A DNA stretch of 64,000 nt, from assembly GCF_014651135.1 (NCBI RefSeq), contig NZ_BMWH01000005.1, positions 124,001-188,000 of the forward strand, given 5' to 3'. This DNA is from Streptomyces echinoruber. Lineage in GTDB: Bacteria; Actinomycetota; Actinomycetes; Streptomycetales; Streptomycetaceae. A program made the translations under genes and the position numbers. This document shows positions 61,977-64,000 of the stretch, one piece after another. The notes under the pieces were generated by a model. It worked only from the letters and a program-made list of their open reading frames with translations, was not told the origin of the DNA and did not search any database. Each line of letters begins with the position of its first letter. Position 1 is the first letter of the stretch.

Positions 61977-64000
61977 TCAGCCAGGTCCCTTCTCCAGGGC
62001 GAGTAGCTGGGCCTGCACCTGGAGAGACCGCTGAAGCAAAGACTCATAGACAGCCGGGCGTGCTTCGGCCAGGCGCCGGTAGGCATCGACGGCCTCGGTG
62101 ATCGCTTCCAAAGCCTCCTCATACCGCCCCAACGCACCCAGGCCGATCGCCTGGTTGTTGAGGGACGCAGCGAGATCGGAGAGAAAAGCGTCCGGGCGTG
62201 CCTCGGCCAGACGCCGGTAAGCATCGACGGCATCGATGATCGCTTCCAGAGCCTCCTCGCGCCGCCCCAGCGCACCCAGGCCGATCGCCTGGTTGTTGAG
62301 GGACCTGGCGAGGTCGGGGAGAAAAGCGTCCGGGCGTGCCTCGGCCAAGCGCCGGCGGATGGTGACGGCCTCGATGATCGCTTCCAAAGCCTCCTCGCGC
62401 CGCCCCAGCGCGCCCAGGCCAACTGCCTGGTTGTTGAGGGACGCAGCGAGGTCGGAGAGAAAGGCGTCCGGGCGTGCCTCGGCCAAGCGCCGGCGGATGG
62501 TGACGGCCTCGGTGATCGCTTCCAAAGCCTCCTCACACCGCCCCAGCGCGTCCAGGCCAACTGCCTGGTTGTTGAGGGACGCAGCGAGGTCGGAGAGAAA
62601 GGCGTCCGGGCGTGCCTCGGCCAGACGCCGGTAGGCATCGACGGCCTCGGTGATCGCTTCCAAAGCCTCCTCACACCGCCCCAACGCACCCAGGCCGATC
62701 GCCTGGTTGTTGAGGGACCTGGCGAGGTCGGGGAGAAAAGCGTCCGGGCGTGCCTCGGCCAAGCGCCGGCAGATGGTGACGGCCTCGGTGATCGCTTCCA
62801 GAGCCTCCTCGTGCCGCCCCAGTTCGCCCAGGCCGACTGCCTGGTTGTTGAGGGACGTGGCGAGGTCGGGGAGAAAAGCGTCCGGGCGTGCCTCGGCCAA
62901 GCGCCGGTAGGCATCGACGGCATCGATGATCGCTTCCAGAGCCTCCTCGTGCCGCCCCAGCGCGCCCAGCCGGTTCGCCTGGTTGTTGAGGGACGCAGCG
63001 AGATCGGAGAGAAAAGCGTCCGGGCGTGCCTCGGCCAGGCGCCGGTAGGCATCGACGGCATCGATGATCGCTTCCAGAGCCTCCTCGTGCCGCCCCAACG
63101 CACCCAGGCCGACTGCCTGGTTGTTGAGGGACCTGGCGAGGTCGGGGAGAAAAGCGTCCGGGCGTGCCTCGGCCAAGCGCCGGCGGATGGTGACGGCCTC
63201 GGTGATCGCTTCCAGAGCCTCCTCGTGCCGCCCCAGCGCGCCCAGCCGGTTCGCCTGGTTGTTGAGGGACGTGGCGAGATCGGGAAGGAAGGCGTCCGGG
63301 CGTGCCTCGGCCAGACGCCGTCGGATGGCGACGGCCTCGATGATCGCTTCCAGAGCCTCCTCGCGCCGCCCCAGCGCGCCCAGCCGGACGGACTGGTCGT
63401 TGAGCCATCGGGCCAGGCCGGAGGTGTCACCGTTCGCGCGGTGCATGGTGACGAGGCGCGTGGTGAGGGCTGCGGCGACCTCGGCCAGTGCATGGGTTTG
63501 CTCGGGCATCTCCGCATACAGCGCGGTGAGATCTTCGGGTGTGCTGTCGGGGGCGTGCACCAGCGTGTCGAGGGCCTGGAGCAGGGGTGCGGGGGATTCG
63601 ACGCGGGTGGCGACGTCGATGGCCGCGGGCGCCAGAGCGTGGGGGTGTTCGGTGATGGCCCGGATGAGGCAGTCGGCCGCTTGGTCGCCGGCGGGCCGGG
63701 CCGCGGCGCGGGTCAGGAGGGTGAGGGCGTGCCGGGCCTGTTCGGGGCCGGTGGCGGGAAGGACGAGGGTGGGCAGGTTCGGCTCGGCGGCGAGCGCTTC
63801 GATGATGTAGTGCTCGGCCAGGGGGTCGGGCTGCAGGCTGCCCCAGTAGGAGTCGCCGCCGGCGGGCGGGGGATACAGGTCGCGGATCCAGCCGGCCAGG
63901 GCGCGCCGGTTCTGTTCGGCGATGTCGCCGCGCAGCCCCGGCAACCGGCTCAGGATTTCCAGGGCTTGTGGGCGGGGGGTGGGGCCGCAGAGCTGGGCTG
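61977..64000 (-). CDS. TPR-repeat protein, probably the C-terminal part of a STAND-type NTPase; 5' end outside the window
   Basis: The frame stays open through the right edge (a TTG at 63944 is unlikely to be the start because ALEILSRLPGLRGDIAEQNR reads through it). Visible: a helical region of about 180 residues, then ten 46-residue units of the type SLNNQAVGLGALGRHEEALE, AIIDAVDAYRRLAEARPDAF, LPDLA. Units differ at only a few positions. Such arrays follow NB-ARC/STAND ATPase or caspase-like modules in Streptomyces. The nucleotide-binding part would lie beyond 64000. Confidence 0.85.
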   Translation of the reverse strand, partial: AQLCGPTPRPQALEILSRLPGLRGDIAEQNRRALAGWIRDLYPPPAGGDSYWGSLQPDPLAEHYIIEALAAEPNLPTLVLPATGPEQARHALTLLTRAAARPAGDQAADCLIRAITEHPHALAPAAIDVATRVESPAPLLQALDTLVHAPDSTPEDLTALYAEMPEQTHALAEVAAALTTRLVTMHRANGDTSGLARWLNDQSVRLGALGRREEALEAIIEAVAIRRRLAEARPDAFLPDLATSLNNQANRLGALGRHEEALEAITEAVTIRRRLAEARPDAFLPDLARSLNNQAVGLGALGRHEEALEAIIDAVDAYRRLAEARPDAFLSDLAASLNNQANRLGALGRHEEALEAIIDAVDAYRRLAEARPDAFLPDLATSLNNQAVGLGELGRHEEALEAITEAVTICRRLAEARPDAFLPDLARSLNNQAIGLGALGRCEEALEAITEAVDAYRRLAEARPDAFLSDLAASLNNQAVGLDALGRCEEALEAITEAVTIRRRLAEARPDAFLSDLAASLNNQAVGLGALGRREEALEAIIEAVTIRRRLAEARPDAFLPDLARSLNNQAIGLGALGRREEALEAIIDAVDAYRRLAEARPDAFLSDLAASLNNQAIGLGALGRYEEALEAITEAVDAYRRLAEARPAVYESLLQRSLQVQAQLLALEKGPG
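62010..63389. repeat. Ten tandem 138-bp repeats in the TPR gene
   Basis: Period exactly 138 bp (for example ggttgttg at 62153 and 62291). Neighbouring units share long identical blocks with differences confined mainly to alternate codons for Val-Gly/Asn-Arg/Ile-Gly after Gln-Ala and Ile-Asp/Thr-Glu, as expected from recent duplication and gene conversion. Confidence 0.9.

Noticed and set aside
61400..63517. Second long minus-strand frame over the TPR repeats
   Set aside because: It is an alternate frame of the same 138-bp repeat; the other frame gives proper TPR residues.

Overview
This window is high-GC actinobacterial DNA and almost certainly from a Streptomyces. The evidence is frequent GTG starts, ATGA/GTGA stop-start overlaps throughout, two SARP regulators, XRE/DUF397 pairs, and a complete whiE-type spore-pigment cluster.

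Layout. (1) 1-8634, minus strand: the edge of a type II polyketide cluster, comprising a discrete acyltransferase (cut by the window), ACP, chain length factor, ketosynthase, a Gfo/Idh/MocA oxidoreductase, the long form of glucose-1-phosphate thymidylyltransferase, and two SARP activators. The polyketide is probably glycosylated with a deoxysugar. (2) 8635-13542, plus strand: behind an eight-unit 23-bp repeat array lies a compact azole-RiPP (TOMM) module, with an NHLP-like leader peptide gene, an E1-like/YcaO cyclodehydratase and a SagB-type dehydrogenase. (3) 13684-21979: a DesK-like kinase and a LuxR-type response regulator, a Sfp-type phosphopantetheinyl transferase, an ACP-like protein that has lost its attachment serine and carries four copies of an 11-residue repeat, two very divergent acyl-CoA dehydrogenase-like proteins, and a DUF6059 protein. 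Regions 1-3 look like one large biosynthetic locus that joins polyketide and RiPP logic. (4) 22325-30423: cysteine desulfurase, a crcB-DUF190-crcB fluoride-export operon, an SPW-repeat protein, a PAS/GAF/SpoIIE phosphatase and a DJ-1/PfpI protein. (5) 30790-42976: a deleted LysR gene, then an 11.3-kb segment bounded by two 205-bp direct repeats exactly 11,280 bp apart. It holds XRE/DUF397/ATPase regulators, a class III aminotransferase, a SIR2-like protein, a UDP-glucose dehydrogenase-like enzyme, a GNAT acetyltransferase and an RmlD-like reductase. It looks like a genomic island. (6) 43010-44712: a class IV aminotransferase and an HTH-formylglycine-generating-enzyme-like gene broken by an in-frame TGA. 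(7) 45239-53076: the spore-pigment (whiE) cluster. (8) 53191-64000: a TerD fusion gene with a one-base frameshift, a secreted serine hydrolase, a zone of decayed genes (alpha/beta hydrolase, two DUF1348 pieces, a TAG-interrupted small gene), a Nudix hydrolase, a zinc-ribbon protein and the end of a TPR protein with ten almost identical 138-bp repeats.

A property of the whole window is the abundance of short tandem repeats (9 to 39 bp), between genes and in frame inside them, densest in the polyketide/TOMM locus. No tRNA, rRNA, CRISPR array or intact transposase was seen.
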